64,000 bases of DNA from Actinacidiphila rubida (GCF_900110255.1 NZ_FODD01000007.1:186001-250000), one strand, 5' to 3'; counted from the stretch's first letter, positions 18,387-27,709 are shown. The notes: generated by a model from the letters alone, not told the origin. Translations and numbers: made by a program.

Positions 18387-18400
18387 TGGACGCGCTCCCA
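18387..18400 (-). promoter_or_regulatory. Degenerate CebR operator before the GH5 gene
   Basis: TGGACGCGCTCCCA matches the perfect CebR box at 12 of 14 positions. It is 53 bases before the endoglucanase start, so repression should be looser than at cebE or GH48. Confidence 0.7.
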
Positions 18401-18559
18401 CTGGTCCGCGGCAGACCCTAGCGGCCAACGGACAGGCCCGGTAGGGGGCCCGCGCCGTCCGTTCGCCTTCCGAACGCGCGTGGGGTGGCGGAGTAGCCGG
18501 TGACGGGTGGGGCCGAGGAGGTGCGAACACGTCATGAACATGCGGTTGAGACCGGGCTC

Positions 18560-18588
18560 TTGACAGTCTTTCGGTCCGCCTCGATTGT
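18560..18588 (+). promoter_or_regulatory. GH48 promoter
   Basis: A perfect -35 TTGACA (18560-18565) and, after 17 bases, GATTGT (18583-18588). The CebR operator begins at the last base of the -10, a position that would directly exclude RNA polymerase. Confidence 0.75.
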
Positions 18589-18601
18589 GGGAGCGCTCCC
18601 A
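18588..18601 (+). promoter_or_regulatory. Perfect CebR operator of the GH48 gene
   Basis: TGGGAGCGCTCCCA, identical to the cebE operator, immediately downstream of the GH48 -10 element and 62 bases before the start codon. Confidence 0.93.
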
Positions 18602-18662
18602 CTGGTTCAGTTGCGCACGTTCTGGCATCCCCCCACCGAGAACCGCGAGGAGGACCTCTCGC

Positions 18663-21602
18663 ATGCCCAGAGGAAGACCGTTCGGTACACGGCTGCGACC
18701 GCGGCTGGGACGACTGGTGACCGCGTTCGCCGCGGCGCTGGCCGTCCCGCTGGCCATGACCGCCGCCGGCGGCGGGCCCGTCGCCCATGCGGCGTCCCTC
18801 CAGTGCAGCGTCGACTACTCGACGAACGACTGGGGTTCGGGCTTCACCGCCACCGCCAAGATCACCAACCTCGGCAGCTCGGCCATCGACGGCTGGACGC
18901 TCACCTACGCGTACGCCGGCAACCAGACGCTGACGAGCGGCTGGAACGGCACCTGGTCGCAGTCCGGGAAGAACGTCACCGTGGTCGCGCCCGACTGGGG
19001 CAAGACCATCCCGGCCGGCGGCAACGCGTCCACCAGCGCCAACTTCAACTACAGCGGCACCAACGCGGCGCCGACCGGCTTCGCGGTCAACGGCACCGTC
19101 TGCGGCGGCGCCCACCAGCCGCCGCTGCCGGTGCTGACCAGCCCGGCGTCCGGCGCCACCTACACCGCGGGCGCCACCATCCCGCTGGCCGCGACCGCGG
19201 TCGCCGCCGACAACGCGACCATCAGCAAGGTGGAGTTCTACAGCGACACCACGCTGCTGGGGACCGACACCACCGCGCCGTACAGCCTCGACTGGTCGGC
19301 CGTCCCGGCGGGTGACTACTCGGTCTACGCCAAGGCGTACGACAGCCTCGGCGCGACCGGCGAGTCCACCCCGGTCGGCGTGCACGTGGCCGCCGGGCCG
19401 TCGATCGTCGCCTCACCGGCCCAACTCTCCGTCCAGCAGGGCAAGACGGGCACGTTCGCGGTGAAGCTGTCCGGCGCGCCGGCGTCGAACGTGACGGTCG
19501 CGGTGGCCCGCAGCTCCGGCAACACCGGCCTGAGCGTGCAGTCCGGCGCGAGCCTGACGTTCACGCCGGCCAACTGGAGCACCGCGCAGAACGTCACGGT
19601 GGCCGCCGACGCGTCCGGCACCGGCACGGCGACCTTCTCGGCCACCGCCACCGGTTACGCCAAGGCCGACGTCACGGCCACCGAGATCGGCGCGACCAGC
19701 GACTACAACGCGCGCTTCCTGTCGCTCTACGGGAAGATCACCGACCCGGCGAACGGCTACTTCTCACCGCAGGGCATCCCGTACCACTCGGTGGAGACGC
19801 TGATCGTCGAGGCGCCGGACTACGGCCACGAGACGACCTCCGAGGCGTACTCGTACATGATCTGGCTGCAGGCCATGTACGGCGAGGTCACCCAGGACTG
19901 GAGCAAGTTCAACGCGGCCTGGGGGACCATGGAGACGTACATGATCCCGCAGCACGCGGACCAGCCGACGAACGCGTACTACAACGCGAGCTCGCCGGCC
20001 ACGTACGCCCCCGAGCACCCGCTGCCCTCGGACTACCCGTCCAAGCTCGACAGCAGCGTCAAGTCGGGCGTCGACCCGATCGCCGGCGAGCTGAAGTCGG
20101 CGTACGGCACCGACGACATCTACGGCATGCACTGGCTCGAGGACGTCGACAACGTCTACGGCTACGGCGACACCCCGGGCGGCGGCTGCGAGCTCGGCCC
20201 GACGGCCTCCGGCCCGTCGTACATCAACACCTTCCAGCGTGGCGCGCAGGAGTCGGTGTGGGAGACGGTGCCGCAGCCGACCTGCGACGCGTTCAAGTAC
20301 GGCGGCAAGAACGGGTACCTGGACCTGTTCACCGGCGACTCCAGTTACGCGCAGCAGTGGAAGTACACCGACGCACCGGACGCCGACGCGCGCGCGATCC
20401 AGGCCGCCTACTGGGCGGACACCTGGGCCAAGGCGCAGGGCAGGAGCGCGGACGTGGCGGCCACCGTCGCCAAGGCCGGCAAGATGGGCGACTACCTGCG
20501 GTACTCCTTCTTCGACAAGTACTTCAAGAAGATCGGGAACTGCACCAGCCCGAGCACCTGCGCGGCCGGCACGGGCAAGGACAGCGAGCACTACCTGCTG
20601 TCCTGGTACTACGCCTGGGGCGGCTCGGAGGGCTCCGGCGGCGGCTGGGCCTGGCGCATCGGCGACGGCGCGTCGCACTTCGGCTACCAGAACCCGCTGG
20701 CGGCCTACGCGTTGACCACCGACACCGCGATGGCCCCCAAGTCCGCCACCGGCAAGGCGGACTGGACCACCAGCCTCGGCCGGCAGCTGGAGTTCTACCG
20801 CTGGCTGCAGTCGAGCGAGGGCGCGATCGCCGGCGGTGCCACCAACAGCTGGAACGGCGCCTACGAGCAGCCCCCGGCCGGCACGTCGACCTTCTACGGG
20901 ATGGCGTACGACTGGGAGCCCGTCTACCACGACCCGCCGTCGAACCAGTGGTTCGGCATGCAGGCCTGGTCGATGGAGCGCGTCGCCGAGTACTACCAGC
21001 AGACCGGAGACACCACGGCCAAGGCCATCCTCGACAAGTGGACGACCTGGGCCATGTCGCAGACCACCATCAACGCGGACGGCACCTTCAAGATCCCGTC
21101 CGACCTGCAGTGGTCCGGCCAGCCCGACACCTGGAACCCGTCCAGCCCCGGCTCCAACGCCGGTCTGCACGTGACGGTCTCCGCCTACGGCGACGACCTC
21201 GGTGTCACGGCGGCCTACGCCAAGACGCTGGCGTACTACGCCGCCAAGTCCGGCAGCACCGCGGCCAAGACGATGGCCAAGCAACTGCTGGACGGCATGT
21301 GGACCCACTACCAGGACCCGCTGGGCATCGCGACGCCGGAGACCCGGGCCGACTACACCCGGTTCGACGACCCGGTCTACGTCCCGTCCGGCTGGACGGG
21401 CACGATGCCGAACGGCGACAAGATCGACAGCAACTCGACCTTCATCGAGCTGCGTTCCTTCTACAAGAACGACCCCAACTGGTCGAAGGTGCAGGCCTAC
21501 CTCGCCGGAGGCGCGGTCCCGTCCTTCACCTACCACCGCTTCTGGGCCGAGGCGGACATCGCCATGGCCATGGGAGCGTACGCGCTGCTGTTCAACGCGT
21601 AG
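18663..21602 (+). CDS. Secreted CBM2-Ig-GH48 reducing-end cellobiohydrolase
   Basis: A 979-residue protein; the ATG at 18663 follows GAGGAGGA (18647-18654). Order: long signal peptide (residues 1-42), CBM2 ([20 protein letters not shown]), a bacterial Ig-like module (about 157-245, [20 protein letters not shown]), a second beta-sandwich (about 246-340, [20 protein letters not shown]), then GH48 from about residue 345 ([20 protein letters not shown]). The catalytic stretch is [18 protein letters not shown]383 and E394 have the 11-residue spacing of Glu44/Glu55 in Clostridium CelF. Role: processive release of cellobiose from cellulose reducing ends, in synergy with GH5. It carries a perfect CebR box. 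The Ig-like modules between CBM and catalytic domain are longer than a simple linker. Confidence 0.93.
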   Translation: MPRGRPFGTRLRPRLGRLVTAFAAALAVPLAMTAAGGGPVAHAASLQCSVDYSTNDWGSGFTATAKITNLGSSAIDGWTLTYAYAGNQTLTSGWNGTWSQSGKNVTVVAPDWGKTIPAGGNASTSANFNYSGTNAAPTGFAVNGTVCGGAHQPPLPVLTSPASGATYTAGATIPLAATAVAADNATISKVEFYSDTTLLGTDTTAPYSLDWSAVPAGDYSVYAKAYDSLGATGESTPVGVHVAAGPSIVASPAQLSVQQGKTGTFAVKLSGAPASNVTVAVARSSGNTGLSVQSGASLTFTPANWSTAQNVTVAADASGTGTATFSATATGYAKADVTATEIGATSDYNARFLSLYGKITDPANGYFSPQGIPYHSVETLIVEAPDYGHETTSEAYSYMIWLQAMYGEVTQDWSKFNAAWGTMETYMIPQHADQPTNAYYNASSPATYAPEHPLPSDYPSKLDSSVKSGVDPIAGELKSAYGTDDIYGMHWLEDVDNVYGYGDTPGGGCELGPTASGPSYINTFQRGAQESVWETVPQPTCDAFKYGGKNGYLDLFTGDSSYAQQWKYTDAPDADARAIQAAYWADTWAKAQGRSADVAATVAKAGKMGDYLRYSFFDKYFKKIGNCTSPSTCAAGTGKDSEHYLLSWYYAWGGSEGSGGGWAWRIGDGASHFGYQNPLAAYALTTDTAMAPKSATGKADWTTSLGRQLEFYRWLQSSEGAIAGGATNSWNGAYEQPPAGTSTFYGMAYDWEPVYHDPPSNQWFGMQAWSMERVAEYYQQTGDTTAKAILDKWTTWAMSQTTINADGTFKIPSDLQWSGQPDTWNPSSPGSNAGLHVTVSAYGDDLGVTAAYAKTLAYYAAKSGSTAAKTMAKQLLDGMWTHYQDPLGIATPETRADYTRFDDPVYVPSGWTGTMPNGDKIDSNSTFIELRSFYKNDPNWSKVQAYLAGGAVPSFTYHRFWAEADIAMAMGAYALLFNA

Positions 21603-21844
21603 GGCTCACGCCCGCGCGACCGACCGGCAGCCCCGGCCCCGGGAACGGGCGGCGGCGGGACGATGACCCGGGCGGCCCTGCCAGGCCCCCGGCCCGCCGC
21701 CCACCCCTTCCCGGGCCCGCAGGCCCGCCCCCGCGGAGAGTGCGCGGGCGGGCCTGCGGCGCGCCCCGCCGGGGGCGCGCCGCGGTTGCGCGCGGCTCCG
21801 CCGGTCCGGGCCGGGGGGGCGGACTCGGCGGGCGTGCGTATGCG

Positions 21845-21880
21845 AAAGGGCGCCGTCGCGTTGCCGCGACGGCGCCCTTT
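21845..21880 (-). terminator. Terminator of tRNA-His
   Basis: A perfect 16-bp stem with a TTGC loop (arms 21845-21860 and 21865-21880), starting five bases after the tRNA 3' end on the minus strand. It could also stop readthrough from the GH48 gene. Confidence 0.85.
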
Positions 21881-21884
21881 GCGG

Positions 21885-21961
21885 TGGGGTGAGTGACGGG
21901 ACTCGAACCCGCGGCATCCTGGACCACAACCAGGTGCTCTACCAGCTGAGCTACACCCACC
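21885..21961 (-). tRNA. tRNA-His (anticodon GTG)
   Basis: On the minus strand the cloverleaf folds fully: acceptor GTGGGTG with CACTCAC, D arm GCTCAGCTGGTAGAGC, anticodon stem CCTGG/CCAGG around loop TTGTGGT, and T arm GCGGG-TTCGAGT-CCCGT. The extra G-1 and the C73 discriminator specific to tRNA-His are both encoded, and CCA is encoded at the 3' end (21887-21885). Confidence 0.97.
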
Positions 21962-22039
21962 ATCAGCGGCGCTGTCCCCGGTCCGGGGTGGCGCCGCATG
22001 CAAAAGTGTACAGGGTGGCGAGGGGTGGTCGCGCCCTCG

Positions 22040-22675
22040 TTATTCCGGGGTGTCCGCCGCCGCGCCGGCGGGCTTCTCCGCGGGGACCACGTGCTTCGCG
22101 GCGATCGCGCGGGCGGTGTCCGTGTCCGGGCCCGGCGCCGGCACGAAGACGGCCTCGCGGTAGTACCGCAGCTCGGCGATGGACTCGCGGATGTCGGCCA
22201 GCGCCCGGTGGTTGCCGTTCTTCTCGGGGCTGTTGAAGTACGCCCGCGGGTACCAGCGGCGGGCCAGCTCCTTGACCGAGGAGACGTCGACGATCCGGTA
22301 GTGCAGGTGCTGCTCGAGCGTGGGCATGTCGCGGGCGAGGAAGCCGCGGTCGGTGGAGACGGAGTTCCCGCACAGCGGCGCCTTGCGGGGCTCGGCGACG
22401 TGCTCGCGCACGTAGTCCAGCACGAGCTTCTCCGCCTCGGCCATCGTGACGCCGCCGGCCAGCTCGTCCAGCAGTCCGGAGGAGGTGTGCATCTGCCGGA
22501 CGATCTCCGGCATCGACTCCAGCGCCTCGGCGGGCGGGCGGATCACGATGTCCACCCCCTCGCCGAGGATGTTCAGCTCGGAGTCGGTGACGAGCGCGGC
22601 AACCTCGATCAGCGCGTCGTGCGCCAGAGACAGCCCGGTCATCTCACAGTCGATCCACACCATCCGGTCGTTCAT
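22040..22675 (-). CDS. orn: Oligoribonuclease
   Basis: A 211-residue DEDDh 3'-5' exonuclease. Motifs: [11 protein letters not shown] (Exo I), [17 protein letters not shown] (Exo II) and [11 protein letters not shown] (Exo III with the catalytic His). It degrades two- to five-nucleotide RNAs and the c-di-GMP product pGpG to mononucleotides. The ATG at 22675 is used, with GGGTGAG upstream; the gene starts 5 bases after the adpA stop, the conserved Streptomyces adpA-orn pair, so they are likely co-transcribed. The C-terminal 30 residues are an Ala/Pro-rich extension. Confidence 0.96.
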   Translation of the reverse strand: MNDRMVWIDCEMTGLSLAHDALIEVAALVTDSELNILGEGVDIVIRPPAEALESMPEIVRQMHTSSGLLDELAGGVTMAEAEKLVLDYVREHVAEPRKAPLCGNSVSTDRGFLARDMPTLEQHLHYRIVDVSSVKELARRWYPRAYFNSPEKNGNHRALADIRESIAELRYYREAVFVPAPGPDTDTARAIAAKHVVPAEKPAGAAADTPE

Positions 22676-22680
22676 GTGTC

Positions 22681-23970
22681 TCACCCTACGGGTCGATCAC
22701 GCGGGCCGGGCAGCGCGGCACCCAGGCCGCGCGCGGTCCTCAGCCGGGTGCGCCCGGGACCCTCGGCCACGTCGGACCGCCCGGACTGGTCCGGCACCCG
22801 CACGAACGGCTCGCCGTCCCCCTTGCCGGGCGCGGCCAGGATCTGCGCCACGGGGCCGCGCCGCAGGGCGGGCAGCTCCGGGGTCGGCAGGGACCGCTCC
22901 GGCTCGTCCTGGGGCCGCCTGGCCCGGTACGCGGCCCGGTACGAGGCGGGGGAGGACCCCAGCTGGCGCCGGAAGTGGCCGCGCAGCGCCACCGGGGAGC
23001 GGAACCCGCAGCGCCCGGCGACCTCGTCCACCGAGTAGTCGGAGGTCTCCAGCAGCCGCTGGGCCTGCAGCACCCGCTGGGTGATCAGCCACTGGAGCGG
23101 CGCGCTGCCCGTCAGCGACCTGAACCGGCGGTCGAAGGTGCGCCGGCTCATGTACGCGCGCGCGGCCAGCGCCTCCACGTCGAACTGCTCGTGGAGGTGC
23201 TCCAGCGCCCAGGCGACGACCTCGGCCAGCGGGTCGGCGCCGATCTCCTCCGGTAAAGACCGGTCCAGGTGCCGCTGCCCGGTCTGCCAGTCGGAGCGCC
23301 GCGGCGGCACGACCAGCCGGCGGGCCAGCGCGGCCGCCGCGTCCGTGCCGTGGTCGGTCCGCACGACGTGCAGGCACAGGTCGATGCCGGCGGCGGTGCC
23401 CGCGGACGTCAGCACGTCGCCGTCGTCCACGAACAGCTCCCGCGGGTCGACGTGCACCGACGGGTAGCGCTTGGCGAGGGTGGGCGCGTACATCCAGTGC
23501 GTGGTGGCCGGGCGGCCGTCCAGCAGGCCGGCGGCGGCCAGCACGAACGCGCCGGTGCACAGGCCGATGATCCGGGCGCCCTCCTCGTGGGCGCGGCGGA
23601 TCGCGTCCAGCGCGTCGGGTGGCGGCGCCTGCGAGATCGAGCGCCAGGTCGGCACGACGACCGTGCCGGCCCGCGACAGCGCCTCCAGGCCGTACGGGGC
23701 GGTCAGCTCCAGGCCGCCGGTGGTCCGCAGCGGCCCCTCCTCGCCGGCGCACACCAGCAGCCGGTAGCGGGGCACCCCGGCGTCCTGGCGGTCGATGCCG
23801 AAGACCGACAGCGGTATGGAGCTCTCGAATATCGGGCCACCGCTGAAGAGCAGCACCGCCACGACCTCGGGCCGGCGCCGCGCGGAGAGTTTACGGATGG
23901 CGCGAGGCGATGCGGATGGTGCTTGCGACGAAGTGTCCGTCGCCGTACCGGAACCGGACTCCTGGCTCAT
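22681..23970 (-). CDS. adpA: AdpA, global developmental regulator
   Basis: A 429-residue protein. It has an N-terminal DJ-1/PfpI-like dimerisation domain (about 35-215: [56 protein letters not shown]) and an AraC/XylS double HTH (about 245-345: [40 protein letters not shown]). These blocks match, from memory, AdpA of S. griseus and S. coelicolor almost word for word. The in-frame TTA codon at 23256-23254, between the two domains, is the hallmark of bldA-dependent translation. AdpA controls aerial growth, secreted hydrolases and antibiotics by binding degenerate sites. The C-terminal 80 residues are a disordered Pro/Arg-rich tail longer than I recall for other species. Confidence 0.97.
   Translation of the reverse strand: MSQESGSGTATDTSSQAPSASPRAIRKLSARRRPEVVAVLLFSGGPIFESSIPLSVFGIDRQDAGVPRYRLLVCAGEEGPLRTTGGLELTAPYGLEALSRAGTVVVPTWRSISQAPPPDALDAIRRAHEEGARIIGLCTGAFVLAAAGLLDGRPATTHWMYAPTLAKRYPSVHVDPRELFVDDGDVLTSAGTAAGIDLCLHVVRTDHGTDAAAALARRLVVPPRRSDWQTGQRHLDRSLPEEIGADPLAEVVAWALEHLHEQFDVEALAARAYMSRRTFDRRFRSLTGSAPLQWLITQRVLQAQRLLETSDYSVDEVAGRCGFRSPVALRGHFRRQLGSSPASYRAAYRARRPQDEPERSLPTPELPALRRGPVAQILAAPGKGDGEPFVRVPDQSGRSDVAEGPGRTRLRTARGLGAALPGPRDRPVG
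23254..23256 (-). promoter_or_regulatory. TTA leucine codon in adpA (bldA control)
   Basis: The Leu codon in [10 protein letters not shown] is TTA. In Streptomyces this rare codon needs the bldA tRNA, and its conserved place between the two AdpA domains is a known developmental switch. Confidence 0.95.
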
Positions 23971-24797
23971 GGAGCTCTAGCCCCCCTCGTATCGACGCGT
24001 CGTCCCCTCGGTCCTGCACGTGCTCCCCCGTCAATTGGGCGCAGCCGCCTCATGATCAAATCTACTGTGTCAGGTGGGGCGTTAGTGACAACTTCCACAT
24101 CTGACGCTAAGTCGACAAGACAACGTGGCGTAAAGCATTCGATCACGAAGCGTTTCACTCACGGAGCCCGCTGGGAAGTACGCCTCCCGTCACACGAGCC
24201 CCGTCGGGCGCGCGACGCGTCGTTCCGAGCCGACGAGCATCGTAGAACCGCAGGTGGCAGAGGTGTTAGCCGGCCCGTCTTCCAAGAGGGCCGCGGCGCA
24301 AGGAAGTTGGCCGAAAATCGTCGCCATGGCCGTGGAGGGGCGCACGCTGGAGGAGGCGGTGCGCCGGGCCGCGGCGGGCAGTTGCCCGCCAGGTGCTCCG
24401 GACGCCGATCCACGCTCGGCCAGCGGCGTCGTCCGCCCCCGCCCGGCCGGCCGCCGCGGTGCCGCCGCCGGCGGTCTGACCTCGCACGGGATCCGCCGGG
24501 GCGGGCGACCGGGACGCGCCCCCGCGGTGCGCCGGTGCGCCGAACCGTGCCACGGGTTGGCGCGATGGCGTTGCGCTCGCGGCCGTGCTCCGGCATTCTC
24601 CTGGGAACTCCGGGTACGGGAGTCCTTGTGGGGGACCCGCTGAGCCTGTGCAGGCGGTCCCCACGGCCGTACTCTGGAGAGAGTGGGACGGGAAGTGGCG
24701 AACTGGCCGAAACCGGCTGCTGCGGCGGCCCGCCCCGCACGAACCGTCCTGTCCGCTGCTCGGCGCGTCAGCGCCGCCTTCGCCGAGAATCCGCATC
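23971..24797. other. Long adpA upstream region
   Basis: An 827-base divergent region between adpA and the stress-protein gene. Bases 24050-24170 are notably AT-richer than the surroundings and probably contain the adpA promoter; a -35-like TTGTCA (24091-24086, minus strand) and TAGATT (24064-24059) are visible but 21 bases apart, which is too long for a confident call. A plus-strand open frame from 24254 to 24643 starts GTG GCA GAG GTG TTA and looks protein-like only at its beginning, so I do not call it a gene. The rest may be long leader RNA or binding sites for AdpA, BldD or a gamma-butyrolactone receptor, none of which I can prove. Confidence 0.5.
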
Positions 24798-25319
24798 ATG
24801 GCCGGTCATGAGTTCCCCGAGCCTGCCGACGGCAGGCCGCTCGCCGAGTCGGCGGCGCTGCCCGAAGCGGCCCCCGCGCTCCACCACGCATGCGATCCCG
24901 CCTTCCGGCACGGCATCGTCGTCGGCTTCGACGGTTCCGTCTCCAGCGAACGCGCGCTGTCCTACGCCATCGGCATGGCCCGCAGAACCGGCTCCGCGCT
25001 GGTGATCGTGCACGTCGCCAACCGCCTGCCGGCCACGGTGTGGGCGGGCTGCGAGCCCCCGGTCTTCGTCGACGTCCCCGACCACCGCACCGAGGTGCTG
25101 GGCCTGGAACTGGCCTGCGCCGACCACCTCACGGAGATCTCCTGGGTGCTGGTGGAGCGCGGCGGCGACATCTGCCACGAACTGGAGGAGGTCGGCCGCG
25201 AGTACGAGGCGGACGCGATCGTCGTCGGCGGCACCCACGGCCTCGTGGGCCGCATCTTCGGCTCGGTGGCGGGCCGCCTGGCCCGCCGCGCCCAGCGTCC
25301 CGTGGTCGTCATTCCGTAG
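24798..25319 (+). CDS. Universal stress protein (UspA family), single domain
   Basis: A 173-residue cytosolic protein. After about 35 extra N-terminal residues the UspA fold begins (GIVVGFDGSVSSERALSYAI), with the conserved Asp in VGFDGS and the C-terminal VVGGTHGLVGRIFGSVAGRL. The nucleotide loop G-x2-G is followed after only six residues by GS, instead of the usual nine in ATP-binding Usp proteins, so ATP binding may be altered. Role: unknown stress or dormancy function. It is divergent from adpA and converges on glmS across a strong terminator. Confidence 0.85.
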   Translation: MAGHEFPEPADGRPLAESAALPEAAPALHHACDPAFRHGIVVGFDGSVSSERALSYAIGMARRTGSALVIVHVANRLPATVWAGCEPPVFVDVPDHRTEVLGLELACADHLTEISWVLVERGGDICHELEEVGREYEADAIVVGGTHGLVGRIFGSVAGRLARRAQRPVVVIP

Positions 25320-25341
25320 CCGTCCTGCGCATGCGAACGGA

Positions 25342-25368
25342 CGGGCCCCGCCGATCCGGCGGGGCCCG
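25342..25368. terminator. Bidirectional terminator between usp and glmS
   Basis: A perfect 12-bp stem (25342-25353 and 25357-25368) with a three-base loop between convergent stops at 25319 and 25393. Confidence 0.8.
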
Positions 25369-25392
25369 CGCCGTACCGTGCGCGGCGAGCGG

Positions 25393-27207
25393 CTACTCGA
25401 CGGTGACGGATTTCGCCAGGTTCCGCGGCTTGTCGATGTCCCGGCCGAGGGCCAGCGCGGTGTGGTATGCGAAGAGCTGGAGCGGGATGCCCATCAGGAT
25501 GGGGTCGAGCTCGTCCTCGTTCTTCGGTACCACGATCGTGTGGTCCGCCTTCTCCTGCGGCTGGTGGGCCACCGCCAGGATCCGGCCGCTGCGGGCCTTG
25601 ATCTCCTCCAGCGCCGCCCGGTTCTTCTCCAGCAGGTCGTCGTCGGGGACGATCGCCACCGTCGGCATCGCGGGCTCGATCAGTGCCAGCGGGCCGTGCT
25701 TGAGCTCGGACGCCGGGTACGCCTCGGCGTGGATGTAGCTGACCTCCTTGAGCTTCAGCGACGCCTCGCGGGCCACCGGGTAGCCGCGCACCCGGCCGAT
25801 GAAGAGCATGGAGCGGGCGTCCGCGTACTGCTTGGCCAGCTGCTTGATCTCCGGCTCGGTCTTGAGGATCTCGTCGATCTGCCCGGGCAGCCGGCGCAGG
25901 CCCTCGATGATCCGCTTGCCGTCCGCCACCGACAGGTCGCGGATCCGGCCCAAGTGCAGCGCGAGCAGCGCGAAGGCCACCACGGTGTTGGTGAAGCACT
26001 TGGTGGACACCACGCACACCTCGGGCCCGGCGTGCACGTAGGTGCCGCCGTCCGCCTCGCGGGCGATCGCCGAACCCACCACGTTGACGATGCCCAGCAC
26101 CCGGGCGCCCTTGCGCTTGAGCTCCTGCACCGCGGCCAGCACGTCGTAGGTCTCGCCGGACTGCGAGACCGCCACGTACAGCGTGTCGGGGTCCACGACC
26201 GGGTTGCGGTAGCGGAACTCCGAGGCCGGCTCGGCGTCCGCGGGGATGCGGGCCAGCTCCTCGATCAGCTGCGCGCCGATCTGGCCCGCGTGGTAGCTGG
26301 TGCCGCAGCCGAGGATCTTGATCCGGCGGACCCGGCGGGCCTCGCCCGGGTCCAGGTTCAGGCCGCCGAGGTGGACCGTGGCGAACCGGTCGTCGATCCG
26401 GCCGCGCAGCACGCGGTCCACGGCCTCGACCTGCTCGACGATCTCCTTGTGCATGTACGTGTCGTGGCCGCCCATGTCGTACGACTCGGCCTCCCACTCC
26501 ACGGTGGTGGGCGTGGCCGTCGTCAGGGAGCCCTCGGTGGTGTACGTGCGGAAGTCGTCCGCCTTGAGGGTGGCCATCTCGCCGTCGCCGAGGGTCACCA
26601 CCTGGCGCGTGTGGGTGACGAGCGCGGCGACGTCGGAGGCGACGAACATCTCCTTCTCGCCGATGCCCAGCACGACCGGGGAGCCGTTGCGCGCCACGAC
26701 GATCCGGTCCGGGAACTCCTTGTGCATCACGGCGATGCCGTAGGTGCCCTCGACCGCCCGCAGCGCCTCGCTGACCCTCTTCTCCAGCGTCTCGGCGTCG
26801 GAACGGCCGATCAGGTGGGCCAGCACCTCGGTGTCGGTCTCGGAGGCGAACACGACGCCGTCCGCGGTCAGCTTGGCCCGCAGCTCGGAGGCGTTGTCGA
26901 TGATGCCGTTGTGGACGACCGCGACGGTGCCCGCGGTGTCCAGGTGCGGGTGCGCGTTCTCGTCACTCGGCGCGCCGTGGGTGGCCCAGCGGGTGTGCGC
27001 GATGCCGGTCGTCCCCGCGAAGCGCTTGGGGATGCGCGACTCCAGCTCCCGCACCCGGCCCTTGGCCTTGACCGTGCGCAGATCGCCGGACTTCCCGCTG
27101 ATGACGACGCCGGCCGAGTCGTAGCCCCGGTACTCCAGCCGCTGCAGACCCTCCAGCAGCAGCGGCGCGACGTCGCGCCTGCCGATGTATCCGACGATTC
27201 CGCACAT
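25393..27207 (-). CDS. glmS: Glutamine-fructose-6-phosphate aminotransferase (isomerising)
   Basis: A 604-residue enzyme of full family length. It has an N-terminal glutaminase domain beginning MCGIVGYIG with Cys2 as nucleophile, HTRWATHGAPSDENAHPH and VVHNGIIDN. Two SIS sugar-isomerase domains follow (KILGCGTSYHAGQIGAQLIE, AVSQSGETYDVL; MLFIGRVRGYPVAREASLKL, KEVSYIHAEAYPASELKHGP), and the protein ends DKPRNLAKSVTVE. It makes glucosamine-6-phosphate for peptidoglycan. The start at 27207 is preceded by GAGAGGGACGG. No ribozyme-like leader is recognisable in the 191 bases upstream. Streptomycetes often have a second glmS copy, so which copy this is cannot be told. Confidence 0.96.
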   Translation of the reverse strand: MCGIVGYIGRRDVAPLLLEGLQRLEYRGYDSAGVVISGKSGDLRTVKAKGRVRELESRIPKRFAGTTGIAHTRWATHGAPSDENAHPHLDTAGTVAVVHNGIIDNASELRAKLTADGVVFASETDTEVLAHLIGRSDAETLEKRVSEALRAVEGTYGIAVMHKEFPDRIVVARNGSPVVLGIGEKEMFVASDVAALVTHTRQVVTLGDGEMATLKADDFRTYTTEGSLTTATPTTVEWEAESYDMGGHDTYMHKEIVEQVEAVDRVLRGRIDDRFATVHLGGLNLDPGEARRVRRIKILGCGTSYHAGQIGAQLIEELARIPADAEPASEFRYRNPVVDPDTLYVAVSQSGETYDVLAAVQELKRKGARVLGIVNVVGSAIAREADGGTYVHAGPEVCVVSTKCFTNTVVAFALLALHLGRIRDLSVADGKRIIEGLRRLPGQIDEILKTEPEIKQLAKQYADARSMLFIGRVRGYPVAREASLKLKEVSYIHAEAYPASELKHGPLALIEPAMPTVAIVPDDDLLEKNRAALEEIKARSGRILAVAHQPQEKADHTIVVPKNEDELDPILMGIPLQLFAYHTALALGRDIDKPRNLAKSVTVE

Positions 27208-27398
27208 GTGCCGTCCCTCTCCGTCGTCCTGCGTCGCCTTGCGTCGTGTGCGTCCCGGGGAACCGGGACCGGGTCGGTCCGCCGGACCGGGTGGGTCGGC
27301 GGACCGGGTGGCCGCGGGCACCGGGTGGGTGCCCGCGGCCGCGGTGCGTCTGCGGGTGCGCGGGCCGTCCGCTCCGGGCGCTGCCCGGCGGGGACGGC

Positions 27399-27674
27399 TC
27401 AGCCGTAGACGATCCGGCGGAGCTGGCGCTGCGAGAGCGCCGCCGGGGCCACGGCCCGGTGCGGCAGCTCCTCGCCGATCCGCTCGAAGATCTCCGTGTT
27501 CACCAGGCCCTTGGCCTGGAGCTCGCGGTGTCTGCGGCGGACGAACTCCTCGGTCGTCTCGTCGAAGTACGCCAGGACGTCCAGGACCACCCGATTCGCC
27601 TCGCCGCGGTGCAGCGACGTGGTGCGCACCAGGTGGTCGATCAGGTCCTCGTAAGGGGTCCGGCGTTCGAGCAC
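27399..27674 (-). CDS. Conserved-looking small protein, unknown function
   Basis: A 91-residue cytosolic protein read from a GTG at 27674. It is strongly helical and charged (TPYEDLIDHLVRTTSLHRGE, FVRRRHRELQAKGLVNTEIF) and ends QRQLRRIVYG. No ribosome site precedes the start. Instead a promoter (TTGCAA, 17 bases, CAGTAT) ends six bases before the GTG, which implies a leaderless mRNA. It is upstream of glmS on the same strand with a 191-base gap and divergent from the GH20 gene. I do not recognise the family. Confidence 0.7.
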   Translation of the reverse strand: MLERRTPYEDLIDHLVRTTSLHRGEANRVVLDVLAYFDETTEEFVRRRHRELQAKGLVNTEIFERIGEELPHRAVAPAALSQRQLRRIVYG

Positions 27675-27680
27675 CCGACG

Positions 27681-27709
27681 ATACTGGTGTCACGCTCTTC
27701 GGTTTGCAA
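27681..27709 (-). promoter_or_regulatory. Leaderless promoter of the 91-residue gene
   Basis: Minus strand: -35 TTGCAA (27709-27704), spacer 17, -10 CAGTAT (27686-27681), then CGTCGG and the GTG. Transcription is expected to start at or next to the first base of the start codon. Confidence 0.65.

Larger units (their letters stand above)
18335..18662. other. Divergent control region of the GH5 and GH48 genes
   Basis: A 328-base region with no gene of its own. It holds one degenerate and one perfect CebR box about 200 bases apart, each on the side of the gene it should control, plus the GH48 promoter. Two LacI-type boxes at this spacing could also allow looping. Confidence 0.7.

Noticed and set aside
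16803-19385. An 860-codon minus-strand open frame spanning the GH5 gene and its promoter region
   Set aside because: Out of frame with the clear GH5 protein and crossing two CebR operators.
21530-22003. Minus-strand open frame covering the tRNA-His region
   Set aside because: The region folds into a complete tRNA-His with its terminator; the translation is meaningless.
24254-24643. A 129-codon open frame with a TTA codon upstream of adpA
   Set aside because: Only the first 40 or so residues look like protein, codon third positions are weakly biased, and no ribosome site is evident; kept as a finding but not called a gene.
24159-24740. A 193-codon minus-strand open frame upstream of adpA
   Set aside because: Arg/Pro-rich composition, no domain, and it crosses the probable adpA control region.
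27208-27398. Possible glmS ribozyme/riboswitch in the glmS leader
   Set aside because: No recognisable pseudoknot core or conserved strings; the known ribozyme class is mainly from Firmicutes.
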